Shown here in pieces: positions 28,877 to 36,665 of a stretch of DNA of 64,000 nucleotides. Numbering within the stretch: position 1 is the stretch's first letter; every line of letters begins with the position of its first letter. The notes under the pieces were generated by a model. That model saw nothing but the letters and a program-made list of their open reading frames with translations, made no database searches and had not been told where the DNA came from. The stretch is from positions 1 to 64,000 of the forward strand of contig DASZRT010000151.1 of the NCBI GenBank assembly GCA_035549075.1. The letters run 5' to 3'. The translations under genes were made by a program, and so were the position numbers. The stretch is from DASZFV01 sp035549075 (GTDB taxonomy: Bacteria; Myxococcota_A; Polyangia; Fen-1088).

Positions 28877-29856
28877 GGGTTGGCTTTGACCCAGGCGGCG
28901 AAGCGCGCGATGCCGTCCTCGATCGCGACGCGCGGGGCGTAGCCGAGCGCGCGGCCCACGATCGACACGTCGGCCAGCGTGCGCTTCATGTCGCCCGGCT
29001 GCTCGGGCTTCCATTCGATGATGGGCTTCTTGCCGAGCGAATCCGAGAGCAGCTCGACGAGGCCGAGCAGCGTCGTCGTGCGCGAGCCGCCCAAATTGTA
29101 GATGCGGAAGTCGGGGGCGCCCTTCCCTTGCTGGCCCATCTGTTGGTCGATGCTGGCGACGACGCCGTCGATGATGTCGTCGATCCAGGTGTAGTCGCGC
29201 GACGTGCTGCCGTCGCCGAACAGCTGGATCGGCTTACCCGCGAGGATGTGGCGCGCGAACTTGTGGATCGCGAGGTCGGGCCGCTGGCGCGGGCCGTAGA
29301 CGGTGAAGAAGCGCAGGCACGTCACGTCGAGCGCGTAGAGGTGGTGCGCCGTGAAGAGCTGCAGCTCGCCCGCGCGCTTTGTAGAAGCGTACGGCGACAG
29401 CGGCTTGAGGCAGAGGTCGGTCTCTTTGAACGGCGGATCGCTGTCGCCGCCGTAGACCGACGACGACGACGCGAACACGAGGCGCGTGACGCCCGCGGCG
29501 CGCGCCGCCTCGGTGAGGCGCGTCGTGCCGAGAAGATTCACGTCGACGTAGCGCGCCGGATCCTCGAGCGACGGCCGCACCCCCGCGAGCGCCGCGAGGT
29601 GCACGACCGAATCGAACTTCGCGCCCAAAGGCGAAGAAGAAAAAGCCCGCCCGAGATCCGCCGTCGAGCGCAGATCGCCTTCGATCAGCGAGAAGCGAGG
29701 CGAGGCGCGCAGCCCCGCGAGGTTCCGCTCTTTGACGTCGCGTCCGTAGAACGCGTCGAAGTTGTCGAGGCCCACGACCTCGTCGCCGCGCGCGACGAGG
29801 CGCTCGGAGAGGTGAGAGCCGATGAACCCGGCGGCGCCGGTCACGAGGATGCGCAT
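28873..29856 (-). CDS. NAD-dependent nucleotide-sugar epimerase (UDP-glucuronate 4-epimerase-like)
   Basis: 327 aa extended SDR. GAAGFIG (Gly-rich NAD site, residues 7-13) is followed by LDNFDAFYG, VVHLAALAGVRPSLEDP, the catalytic S-S-S-V-Y-G and Y-A-S-T-K pair, RFFTVYGPRQRPD and SRDYTWIDDIIDGV. The NFDAFYG/VYGPRQRPDLAI combination is closest to UDP-glucuronate 4-epimerases, making UDP-galacturonate for surface polysaccharide. A UDP-glucose/galactose epimerase or dTDP-sugar enzyme cannot be excluded. No glycosyltransferase is adjacent. The TlyA gene lies 24 nt upstream on the same strand, suggesting one transcript. Confidence 0.88.
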   Translation of the reverse strand: MRILVTGAAGFIGSHLSERLVARGDEVVGLDNFDAFYGRDVKERNLAGLRASPRFSLIEGDLRSTADLGRAFSSSPLGAKFDSVVHLAALAGVRPSLEDPARYVDVNLLGTTRLTEAARAAGVTRLVFASSSSVYGGDSDPPFKETDLCLKPLSPYASTKRAGELQLFTAHHLYALDVTCLRFFTVYGPRQRPDLAIHKFARHILAGKPIQLFGDGSTSRDYTWIDDIIDGVVASIDQQMGQQGKGAPDFRIYNLGGSRTTTLLGLVELLSDSLGKKPIIEWKPEQPGDMKRTLADVSIVGRALGYAPRVAIEDGIARFAAWVKANP

Positions 29857-29880
29857 GGCCGCTCCAAAATAACCCGTCCG

Positions 29881-30633
29881 TCAGGCCGGCGCGCGCAGGT
29901 GCAGCAGAAACTCGACGTTGCCCTTGCCGCCCGTGATGGGCGAGACGGTGTCGCCGCGCGCCTCGTAGCCGAGCTCGACGGCGGCGGCGCGCACCTCGTC
30001 GAGCGCCCGCGCGCGCGCCGCCTCGTCACGCACGATGCCGCCCTTGCCGATTTTCTCGCGCCCCACCTCAAACTGCGGCTTGACGAGCGCGACGACGGGA
30101 GCGCCCGGCTTCGCAAAGACGATGAGCGCGGGCAGCACGAGCTTGAGCGAGATGAACGACACGTCGATGACGACGAGGTCGACGCGCGCCGGCAGCAGAT
30201 CGGGCGGGGCGAGGCGGATGTTCACGCGGTCGAGCACCCGCACGCGCGCGTCCGAGGCGATCTTCCAATCGAGCTGCCCGTGCCCCACGTCGACGCACGT
30301 GACGTGCGCCGCCCCGCGCTGGAGCAGGCAGTCCGTGAAGCCGCCCGTCGACGCGCCGACGTCCAGCGCCGTCAGCCCACGCGGGTCGACGCCGAACGCG
30401 TCGAGCGCGTGCGCGAGCTTGAGCCCGCCGCGCGACACGTACGGCATGGGCGCCGACCGCAGCCGCAGCTCCGCGCCCTCGTCGACCAAATCGCCCGCCT
30501 TTTCCACGGGCCGGTCACCCGCGAGCACCTCGCCCGCGAGGATGAGCGCCCGCGCCTTCTCGCGCGACGGCGCGAGCCCCTGCTCGACGAGCGCGAGGTC
30601 CGCGCGCGTCCGACGCGGCTTGGCGGAGGCCAT
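29881..30633 (-). CDS. tlyA: TlyA-type rRNA 2'-O-ribose methyltransferase/hemolysin family
   Basis: 250 aa from ATG 30633. An N-terminal S4 RNA-binding domain (RADLALVEQGLAPSREKARALILAGEVL) is followed by an FtsJ-type Rossmann methyltransferase: YVSRGGLKLAHALDAFG, ALDVGASTGGFTDCLLQRGA (SAM motif), VVIDVSFISLKLVLPAL and ALVKPQFEVGRE, with the K-D-K-E-type residues in place. TlyA methylates 16S and/or 23S rRNA ribose at positions that affect capreomycin sensitivity. A TTG two codons upstream (30639) is an alternative start. Confidence 0.92.
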   Translation of the reverse strand: MASAKPRRTRADLALVEQGLAPSREKARALILAGEVLAGDRPVEKAGDLVDEGAELRLRSAPMPYVSRGGLKLAHALDAFGVDPRGLTALDVGASTGGFTDCLLQRGAAHVTCVDVGHGQLDWKIASDARVRVLDRVNIRLAPPDLLPARVDLVVIDVSFISLKLVLPALIVFAKPGAPVVALVKPQFEVGREKIGKGGIVRDEAARARALDEVRAAAVELGYEARGDTVSPITGGKGNVEFLLHLRAPA

Positions 30634-30656
30634 GGGCAATCTTTAGAAGAGGTGGG

Positions 30657-30684
30657 TTGCAAAGTCGATCGCCCTGCGTAGAAT
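30657..30684 (+). promoter_or_regulatory. Sigma-70 promoter of tRNA-Ala
   Basis: -35 TTGCAA (30657-30662) and -10 TAGAAT (30679-30684) with 16-bp spacing, 35 nt before the mature 5' end of the tRNA. It overlaps only non-coding DNA after the TlyA start, which is divergent. Confidence 0.6.
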
Positions 30685-30719
30685 GCAGCCGCGGTCGACG
30701 CTCCGGCGTCCACCGTGAT

Positions 30720-30795
30720 GGGGCTTTAGCTCAGCTGGGAGAGCGCCTGAATCGCACTCAGGAGGCCGACGGTTCGATCCCGTTAAGCTCCACCA
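30720..30795 (+). tRNA. tRNA-Ala (anticodon CGC)
   Basis: 76 nt including encoded CCA (30793-30795). Acceptor stem GGGGCTT / AAGCTCC (one G-U), D-arm GCTC...GAGC, anticodon stem CCTGA / TCAGG with loop ATCGCAC (T33, anticodon CGC, reading GCG alanine codons), T-arm GACGG TTCGATC CCGTT (one G-U). All canonical tRNA positions are satisfied. GCG is a common alanine codon in this GC-rich DNA. Confidence 0.97.
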
Positions 30796-30834
30796 TCATC
30801 TCAAGTTTCGGCTCCGCCTCCCGATGCGCGGGCC

Positions 30835-32079
30835 GTGCGCCCATTCTTCGGGTTGGTCCTGGTGGCGGCGGCTGCGTTCACGCTCGGTGCCTCCTGCGGC
30901 GGTAAGGGTTCCGCCGCGGGTGAATGCACGGCGGCGGCGGACATTTCGGCCGGCAAGCTCCGATGCATGGACGAGCTCGCGACCTGCGGCTCGGTGACGG
31001 TCAACATGCTCGCCGGGGGCCTCACGTGCACGTACCCGTGTGGCACGTGCACGCCGGACGAGCGCTGCGACACGATGGACGACGTGGTCGAGGGCGGCAA
31101 TGAGACGGGTGTCTGCGTCCCGCTCGACGAGCCGGACGCGTCGGTAGACGACGGCGGCGACGAGGACGCGTCGGAGCCGAACGACGCGCCGACCAACACC
31201 TCGCCGGACGCGCCGACCGACACGCCCGTCGACCAAGCGATGACGAGCGACGCGGCCGGCGACGCGCCGGTCTCGCCGCCCTCGCTGTGCACCGCGGTGC
31301 CGGTGCGGGCGCTCTCGATCCCCGACAGCTACAGCGGGACGCTCTCCGGCCCCAGCAAGATCGCGACGAGCAACTGCTGGGGCCAGGTCACGAGCGGCCC
31401 CGACGACGTGTTCACGCTGCACCTCGATCAGGCGACGGGCGTCGAGATCCACGCGCAGCTCGAGCCGGTGGCGTCGATCACCGACCAGACGATCGTCGTC
31501 GGCGTCCGCAAGAAATGTGCGGACGGCGGCGGCGAGCTCGTCTGCAACGTCCATCGCAACCAAGGTACCGGCGCGCTCGTCCACACGATCCTGCAGCCCG
31601 GCGACTACCTCGTGACCGTCGATACCTTCACGGTGAGCCAGGACGGCGGCGCGCCGCCCTCGTCGGCGGCGTACTCGCTCACGACGTCGAAGTTCGACTT
31701 CCCACCCAACGTCGCATGCGCGCAGGCCGTCGAGGTCACGAACGGTCAGATGCTGACGAGCCAGGACGCCTCGGCCGGCGTCGACGATCTCTCGCGCTGC
31801 GACCGCCTCGTCACGGCGAAGGTCATCTACTACAAGGCCACCGTGCCCGCGGGGCAGACGCTCATGGTGAAGAGCACGGGCCGCAGCGCCGTGCGCATCC
31901 TCGCGTCCTGCGACGCGGCGACCTGCCTGACCGAGGCGAAGGACAACGGCACCTCGATGGGCGCGACCGCGACGTGGACCAACGCCGGCGCCGCGCCCAC
32001 GACGGTCTTCATCGCGCTCGGCGCCTTCGACGCCTCGACGAGCGCCAGCTACGACATCTCCTTCGCGATCGCGCCCTGA
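30835..32079 (+). CDS. Predicted lipoprotein with Asp/Thr-rich linker and two beta-sandwich-like segments
   Basis: 414 aa, GTG start 39 nt after the tRNA. LVAAAAFTLGASC is a lipoprotein signal (LGASC). A Cys-rich N-terminal module (CTAAADISAGKLRCMDELATC ... C-x-x-C pairs) is followed by an Asp/Pro/Thr linker (~100-150), then a ~115-residue beta domain (YSGTLSGPSKIATSNCWG ... ILQPGDYLVTVDTF) and a second similar domain (VIYYKATVPAGQTLMVKS ... IALGAFDASTSASYDISF). This resembles pre-peptidase C-terminal-like domains of secreted myxobacterial proteins. No catalytic residues recognised; probably a surface-exposed structural or binding lipoprotein. Confidence 0.65.
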   Translation: MRPFFGLVLVAAAAFTLGASCGGKGSAAGECTAAADISAGKLRCMDELATCGSVTVNMLAGGLTCTYPCGTCTPDERCDTMDDVVEGGNETGVCVPLDEPDASVDDGGDEDASEPNDAPTNTSPDAPTDTPVDQAMTSDAAGDAPVSPPSLCTAVPVRALSIPDSYSGTLSGPSKIATSNCWGQVTSGPDDVFTLHLDQATGVEIHAQLEPVASITDQTIVVGVRKKCADGGGELVCNVHRNQGTGALVHTILQPGDYLVTVDTFTVSQDGGAPPSSAAYSLTTSKFDFPPNVACAQAVEVTNGQMLTSQDASAGVDDLSRCDRLVTAKVIYYKATVPAGQTLMVKSTGRSAVRILASCDAATCLTEAKDNGTSMGATATWTNAGAAPTTVFIALGAFDASTSASYDISFAIAP

Positions 32080-32132
32080 CGTAAACCTCGTCGCGCCGCG
32101 ACGCTCACAGAGCGGCGTTATGATCCGCGGCG

Positions 32133-33029
32133 ATGCCTGAACCGCGAACCGATCGCGCGCGCGGCGCCCTGTTCGGCCTCGCCGTCGGCGACGCGCTCGG
32201 GACGACGCTCGAGTTCGCGAGGCCGGACGTTCCGTCATTTCCGACGCGGCTCGAGGGTCCTCATCGAACCATCACGGGCGCCGGGCCGTTTCGGTTGACG
32301 GCCGGCGAGGTCACCGACGACACGCAGATGGCTTGCTGCCTCGCGGCCTCGCTCACCGAGCGCGACGCGTTCGATGCGAGCGACGTTCTCAGTCGGTACA
32401 AGCGGTGGAGCCTCGTTGCGTTCGACGTCGGCCTTCAAACGAGGGCGGCGCTCTCGTTCGCCGCCGACGGCGGGCGCGCCGTGTGGGAGCGGCGAACGGG
32501 CGAAAAGCCGGCCGGCAACGGCAGCTTGATGCGGACGGCGCCGATCGGCGTGCGCTTCGCCGAAGACGACGACGCCCGCGTCGCCACGTCGTGGGCCGAT
32601 TCGTCGCTCACGCACTTCGACCCGCGCTGTCTCTTCGCGTGCGTCGCCTTCAACGGCGCCGTCGCGGCCGGCGTGCGGGGCGCATCGACGGTCGAGATGC
32701 TCGCCGCGGCCACGCACGATCTCGAAGCCGCGCGCGCACGGTACGTCAAAGCTCGCTCACACATTCGCGCCGAGCTCACGAGCGGAGCGCGCGCCATCGC
32801 CGACGATCTCCGCTTCGCCGAAGCGCCCGATCCTCATCTCGAAAGCGTCTCCAGCGAAGGCGGCCTCGACCGCGGCGGCGACGCCGACACCAACGGCGCC
32901 ATCACCGGCGCGCTGCTGGGCGCGCGCCACGGCGAGAAGGCGATCCCCGCCACATGGCGCGATCGCGTTCTAAACGCGCGCGGGCTGGAGCCTCGGTACC
33001 ACCCGCGCGTGTTGCTCGAGATGATTTAG
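32133..33029 (+). CDS. ADP-ribosylglycohydrolase family protein (DraG-like)
   Basis: 298 aa. ARGALFGLAVGDALGTTLEF, VTDDTQMACCLA, KPAGNGSLMRTAPIG and the C-terminal GGDADTNGAITGALLGARHG are the signature motifs of the family; the TDDT and DADTN aspartates bind two Mg ions. Members remove ADP-ribose from modified arginine (DraG), or hydrolyse other ADP-ribosylated targets including nucleic acids or free metabolites. No ADP-ribosyltransferase or nitrogenase gene is nearby, so the substrate is open. A TATGAT at 32119-32124 sits 8 nt before the ATG, suggesting a leaderless mRNA. Its stop overlaps the convergent antitoxin-like gene by 4 nt. Confidence 0.9.
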   Translation: MPEPRTDRARGALFGLAVGDALGTTLEFARPDVPSFPTRLEGPHRTITGAGPFRLTAGEVTDDTQMACCLAASLTERDAFDASDVLSRYKRWSLVAFDVGLQTRAALSFAADGGRAVWERRTGEKPAGNGSLMRTAPIGVRFAEDDDARVATSWADSSLTHFDPRCLFACVAFNGAVAAGVRGASTVEMLAAATHDLEAARARYVKARSHIRAELTSGARAIADDLRFAEAPDPHLESVSSEGGLDRGGDADTNGAITGALLGARHGEKAIPATWRDRVLNARGLEPRYHPRVLLEMI

Positions 33030-33229
33030 GTGCGCCCGTGCGGAGGCGGGGGTGCGCTGGGCTGCTCGTCGCCTTCGCACTCTTCGAGCTTTTGTAGGTC
33101 CTTCTTCGGAATGAGCGCCGCGAGCGTCGTCCCGTACCGGGTGACCTTGATCCGTTCGCCTTTCGCCGTGCGCTCGATGAGCGCCGCGAAGTCCTTTCGC
33201 GCTTTCGCCGCCTGAACTCTTTGAGCCAT
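33026..33229 (-). CDS. Phd/YefM-type antitoxin-like protein, no toxin partner
   Basis: 67 aa. AAKARKDFAALIERTAKGERIKVTRYGTTLAALIPKKDLQKLEE fits the N-terminal DNA-binding fold of Phd/YefM antitoxins, which bind an operator as dimers and neutralise a partner toxin through a C-terminal tail. The tail here is short and Pro/Glu-rich. Neither neighbour looks like a Doc, YoeB or PIN toxin: downstream is the convergent ADP-ribosylglycohydrolase gene and upstream a response regulator on the other strand. It is either a solitary transcription factor or a remnant. Confidence 0.72.
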   Translation of the reverse strand: MAQRVQAAKARKDFAALIERTAKGERIKVTRYGTTLAALIPKKDLQKLEECEGDEQPSAPPPPHGRT

Positions 33230-33393
33230 GACGGAAAGCTGGGTCGCGCTTTCGACACGTCAATGTGCGCAACACGGGGCCTGTCGGTAACCGCAGAAAT
33301 AACGCCACCCGCAGTTGACATGGGCGAGTGCCAAACACATCTTGTACAAGAACTCGGGACTGTGTCGGTCTCGACTTCGAGGGAGGCCTCCAC

Positions 33394-33780
33394 ATGACTT
33401 CTTCCGTGGGCACGATTCTCCTCGTCGAAGACGACTTCGTCCTCCGCGCCGCGCTCGCCGAGCTGTTCACCAGCGAGGGTTATTCGGTCGCCTGTGCCGC
33501 GAACGGGCTCGAAGCGTTCGCGCTGCTCAGCAACAAAGCGATGCCGAAGCCGTCGGTGATCGTCCTCGATCTCATGATGCCGTACATGGACGGGATCGAG
33601 TTCCGCGCGCTCCAGCGCTCGTTGCCGTCGGTGTCGGACGTGCCGGTCGTCGTCATCACGGCGAACGGCAGCGTCGCCGTCGAGGCCGAGCAGCTCGCCG
33701 TCGCGCGCACGATGTTCAAGCCGGTCAACAGCTGGCGGCTGCTCGACGCCGTCCGCGAGCTCGCGCCCGCGGCGGCATGA
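33394..33780 (+). CDS. Single-domain response regulator
   Basis: 128 aa from ATG 33394 behind GGGAGG (33381-33386). ILLVEDDFVLRAAL provides the acidic pocket (ED-D), VIVLDLMMPYMDGIEF the phospho-acceptor Asp, VVVITANG the conserved Thr-like position and TMFKPVNSWRLLDAV the conserved Lys. It has no output domain. It overlaps the downstream kinase by 4 nt (ATGA), so the pair is co-translated and this receiver is probably phosphorylated by that kinase or relays to another protein. Confidence 0.92.
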   Translation: MTSSVGTILLVEDDFVLRAALAELFTSEGYSVACAANGLEAFALLSNKAMPKPSVIVLDLMMPYMDGIEFRALQRSLPSVSDVPVVVITANGSVAVEAEQLAVARTMFKPVNSWRLLDAVRELAPAAA

Positions 33781-34487
33781 TGGCGTCCGAGCGTGCACGC
33801 GCCGCCGCGCTCGTGCCCGTGGACGTCTCGCTGCTGAGCCACGTGCTGCTCACCCCGCTGTCGGGGATCGTCATGTGGTGCCAGATGCTCGAGCGCCAAC
33901 CGCAGCTGCCGCCGACGGTCAAGCGCGGGCTGCACGCCATCGACCACGGCGCGCGCGCGCAGGTCGCGATCCTCGAGAACCTCGTCGAGATGAGCCGCCT
34001 CCACGCGGGCGATCGCGAGCTCCATCGCACGCGCGTCGACGTCGTCGCGGGCGCGCACGACGTCGTCGCTCAGGCGACGAGCGCCGCCGAGCCTCGAGGC
34101 GTGCTGCTCGTGTTCGCGGGGCCGGCGGCGCCGTGCTTCGTCGAAGGTGATCCGGCCCGGCTGCGCTGCGCGCTCCGCAACGTCGTCGACAACGCCGTCG
34201 CGGCTTCGTCCGACGGGGGGCGCGTCGAGGTCACCGTCGAAGAGACCGTGAACGGCGTCGTCTTCAGCGTCGCCGACGCCGGCAGCGGCCTGACGCCCGC
34301 GACGTGGGCACGGCTGCTCGTCCTCGGTGACCTGCGCGAGGCGCGCGCGGCGCGGCGACACGGCGGCCTCGGCCTCGGCTTGCCCATCACGCGCCACCTC
34401 GTCGACCTTCACGGCGGCACGCTCGTGATGAGACCAAACACGCCGCGCGGCTGCCAGGTCGTCATCACGCTGCCGCGCGCGCCCTGA
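33777..34487 (+). CDS. Small soluble sensor histidine kinase
   Basis: 236 aa. It starts directly with the dimerisation/phospho-acceptor helix: LLSHVLLTPLSGIVMWCQML, where the H-box is HVLLTPL instead of HELRTPL (His kept, the following Glu changed to Val). The ATPase domain has the N box LRNVVDNAVAAS, G1 VADAGSGLT and G2 HGGLGLGLPITRHLVDLHGG. There is no input domain or membrane helix, so its signal must come through the upstream receiver or another partner. The loss of the H-box acidic residue may lower phosphatase activity or autokinase activity, by analogy with mutants of other kinases. Confidence 0.85.
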   Translation: MMASERARAAALVPVDVSLLSHVLLTPLSGIVMWCQMLERQPQLPPTVKRGLHAIDHGARAQVAILENLVEMSRLHAGDRELHRTRVDVVAGAHDVVAQATSAAEPRGVLLVFAGPAAPCFVEGDPARLRCALRNVVDNAVAASSDGGRVEVTVEETVNGVVFSVADAGSGLTPATWARLLVLGDLREARAARRHGGLGLGLPITRHLVDLHGGTLVMRPNTPRGCQVVITLPRAP

Positions 34488-34528
34488 GCACCGTTGCGCA
34501 AGGTCGCGCGCGCGACCATGTTGGCGAC

Positions 34529-35287
34529 GTGCACCCCGCGCTGCGAACCACCGCGCACCGCCCCTGGCCGCTGCCGCGCGGGCCGTGGCGCATGCGGCAG
34601 AGCTGGCGCGATCTCTTGTTCGCGCACTGGCCCGTGCCGGCGTCGCGCCTTCAACCGCTCGTCCCGCCCGGGGTCGCGATTCAAGAGCACGACGGCACGT
34701 CCTGGGTCGGCGTCGTTCCCTTCCGTATGGCGGGCGTGGCGGCGCGCCCGCTGCCCGACGTCCCTGGGCTGTCGGCGTTCCCCGAGCTCAACCTGCGCCT
34801 CTACGTCGAGGTCGCGGGACGCGCGGGCGTCTGGTTCGTGAGCCTCGACGCCGCGAGCCGCGCCGCCGTCTGGGCCGCGCGCCGCTTCTTCCACCTGCCC
34901 TACTTCCACGCCGACATGACCGTCCGAAACCAAGGCATCCGCGTCGAGTACCGGAGCGTGCGGCGAGACGTCGCAGGCCCCCGTGTTGCGTTCGTTGGCT
35001 CGTACGGACCGACCTCGACCGTGTTCGAAGCGCGTCGCGGATCGCTCGAGCACTTTCTCACCGAACGTTATTGCCTCTTCGCGCGCGCACCCGACGGAAC
35101 GTTGTTGCGCGCCGACATTCACCACGCGCCGTGGCCGATGCAAACGGCGGAAGCCGAGATCGTCGAGAACACGATCGCCGCTGGTCAGGGGATCTCCGTA
35201 CCGCTGGGGCCTCCCGCGCTGCTGCACTTCAGCCGTCGGCTCGACGTCGTCAACTGGCTGCCGGTGCCAGCGGCTGCGGCGGATTGA
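34529..35287 (+). CDS. DUF2071 (YqjF-like, acetoacetate-decarboxylase-fold) protein
   Basis: 252 aa from GTG 34529. RQSWRDLLFAHWPVPASRLQPLVPPGVAIQEHDGTSWVGVVPFRMAG is the typical DUF2071 opening, and LRLYVEVAGRAGVWFVSLDA, HLPYFHADM and ERYCLFARAPDGTLLRADIHHAPWPMQ continue it. Members share the acetoacetate decarboxylase fold but usually lack its catalytic lysine; their role is unknown. It follows the kinase by 41 nt on the same strand and may share its transcript. Confidence 0.88.
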   Translation: MHPALRTTAHRPWPLPRGPWRMRQSWRDLLFAHWPVPASRLQPLVPPGVAIQEHDGTSWVGVVPFRMAGVAARPLPDVPGLSAFPELNLRLYVEVAGRAGVWFVSLDAASRAAVWAARRFFHLPYFHADMTVRNQGIRVEYRSVRRDVAGPRVAFVGSYGPTSTVFEARRGSLEHFLTERYCLFARAPDGTLLRADIHHAPWPMQTAEAEIVENTIAAGQGISVPLGPPALLHFSRRLDVVNWLPVPAAAAD

Positions 35288-35319
35288 CGCAGGCTGATCG
35301 GACAATCGAACGGATTGGG

Positions 35320-35336
35320 CTGCACAAACTGTGCAG
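35320..35336. promoter_or_regulatory. Inverted repeat between DUF2071 gene and LuxR-type gene
   Basis: CTGCACA-AAC-TGTGCAG, a perfect 7-bp repeat with a 3-nt spacer, 33 nt after the DUF2071 stop and 113 nt before the LuxR-type start. There is no T-tract, so it may be an operator of the small HTH gene or a weak terminator. Confidence 0.35.
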
Positions 35337-35449
35337 ACCAGCTTGTTCCGCCTGCGCCCGCCACGCGTAAACACCAGAAATCACGCGGCGCGCTGGCGTG
35401 GCCGTCATGGAACACCGCTTGCTGAACGTAGCGGCGGGGGGACCTGACG

Positions 35450-35695
35450 ATGACCGTGACCAACGTGATTTTCGACCCAGCGCCTGTGCCTGCCGCCGCA
35501 CCGACCGAGCCGCCCGAGCCGCCGATGCTCCTCCGGCCGCTCAGCCCACGTGAGAGCCAGATCGTTCAAATGCTCGATCAAGGCCGAACGCCGAAGGAAG
35601 TCGCCTTCGAGCTCGGCATCGCCAACGCGACGGTGCGGGTCCTGCTGTCGCGCGCGGTGAAGAAGGGCAGCCGCCCGCGCCGGGTTACCCGGTAA
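35450..35695 (+). CDS. Minimal LuxR-type helix-turn-helix protein
   Basis: 81 aa. After a ~28-residue Pro-rich N-terminus comes a single GerE/LuxR-type HTH: LSPRESQIVQMLDQGRTPKEVAFELGIANATVRVLLSRAVKKG, shown here only by its key parts LSPRES, RTPKEVAFELGI and ATVRVLL. There is no receiver or ligand-binding domain, so it probably acts as a DNA-binding module, alone or paired with a separate sensor such as the receiver/kinase pair 1 kb upstream. The 3' end overlaps the convergent cysteine synthase gene by 11 nt. Confidence 0.75.
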   Translation: MTVTNVIFDPAPVPAAAPTEPPEPPMLLRPLSPRESQIVQMLDQGRTPKEVAFELGIANATVRVLLSRAVKKGSRPRRVTR

Positions 35696-36620
35696 CGCGG
35701 CGGGCGAGGTCGGCGAAGACGGCGTTGTTCGCGTAGCGCTCGCCGCCATCCGGCAGCATGACGACGATGCGCTTGCCCCGCAGCTCGGGGCGCGCCGCGA
35801 GCGAGAGCGCGGCGTGCAGCGCGCCGCCGCTCGACATACCAGCCGAGATGCCCTCGCGACGCGCGAGGGAAAGCTGCGCGCGTACGGCCTCTTCCTCGGT
35901 GACGGCGACGACCTCGTCGATGACGGCGCGGTTGAGGATCTCGGGGACGAAGCCGGCGCCCAGGCCAGGCAGGTGGTGCGGCCCGGCCGCGCGGCCCGAC
36001 AGCACGGCCGCGCCCGCGGGCTCGACGGCGACGACGCGAACGCCCGGCTTGCGGGCCTTGAGCACCTCGCCGACGCCCGTGATCGTGCCGCCCGTGCCGA
36101 CGCCCGCGACGAAGACGTCGACGTCGCCGCCCGTGTCGGCCCAGATCTCTTCGGCCGTCGTGCGCCGGTGAACCTCGGCGTTCGCGGGGTTTCGGAACTG
36201 CTGCAGCATGACCGCGCCCGGCGTCGCGGCGACGAGCTCTTCGGCCTTCTTGACGGCCTCGCGCATGAGCGAGCCCGGCGTGAAGACGATGGTGGCGCCG
36301 AGCATGCGCAGGAAGCCGACGCGCTCTTGCGAGATGTGCTCGGGCATCGTGAGCGTGAGGGGGTAGCCCTTGGCGGCGGCGACGAACGCCAGCGCGATGC
36401 CGGTGTTGCCGCTCGTCGGCTCGACGAGCGCCGCGCCCGGCTTCAGCACGCCGCGCTTCTCGGCGTCTTCGATGAGCGCGGCGCCCACGCGATCCTTGAC
36501 GCTGCCGCACGGGTTGCGCGCCTCGAGCTTCACGAGGACGCGCGCGCCGCGCGTGTCGAGGCGGCGCAGCTCGACGAGCGGCGTGCGGCCGACCGACTGG
36601 ACGACGTCCGAGAAGAGCAT
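35685..36620 (-). CDS. cysK: Cysteine synthase A (O-acetylserine sulfhydrylase)
   Basis: 311 aa, PLP fold type II. Lysine 42 in NPCGSVKDRVG binds PLP, EPTSGNTGIALA is the substrate-binding loop, GVGTGGTITGVG holds the phosphate, and DGGERYANN closes the C-terminal part. It converts O-acetylserine and sulfide to cysteine. The sequence fits CysK better than cystathionine beta-synthase because it lacks N-terminal heme and C-terminal CBS domains; CysM is not fully excluded. It stands alone with no cysE or sulfate genes nearby. Confidence 0.93.
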   Translation of the reverse strand: MLFSDVVQSVGRTPLVELRRLDTRGARVLVKLEARNPCGSVKDRVGAALIEDAEKRGVLKPGAALVEPTSGNTGIALAFVAAAKGYPLTLTMPEHISQERVGFLRMLGATIVFTPGSLMREAVKKAEELVAATPGAVMLQQFRNPANAEVHRRTTAEEIWADTGGDVDVFVAGVGTGGTITGVGEVLKARKPGVRVVAVEPAGAAVLSGRAAGPHHLPGLGAGFVPEILNRAVIDEVVAVTEEEAVRAQLSLARREGISAGMSSGGALHAALSLAARPELRGKRIVVMLPDGGERYANNAVFADLARRVTG

Positions 36621-36665
36621 GGTTCCATCTTACTATCGCCGTGGGCGCACGGTACGCTCGCGGCG

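Noticed and set aside
33315..33777. In-frame N-terminal extension of the histidine kinase
   Set aside because: The region is the response regulator gene in another frame; the ATG at 33777 overlaps its stop (ATGA) as in coupled genes.
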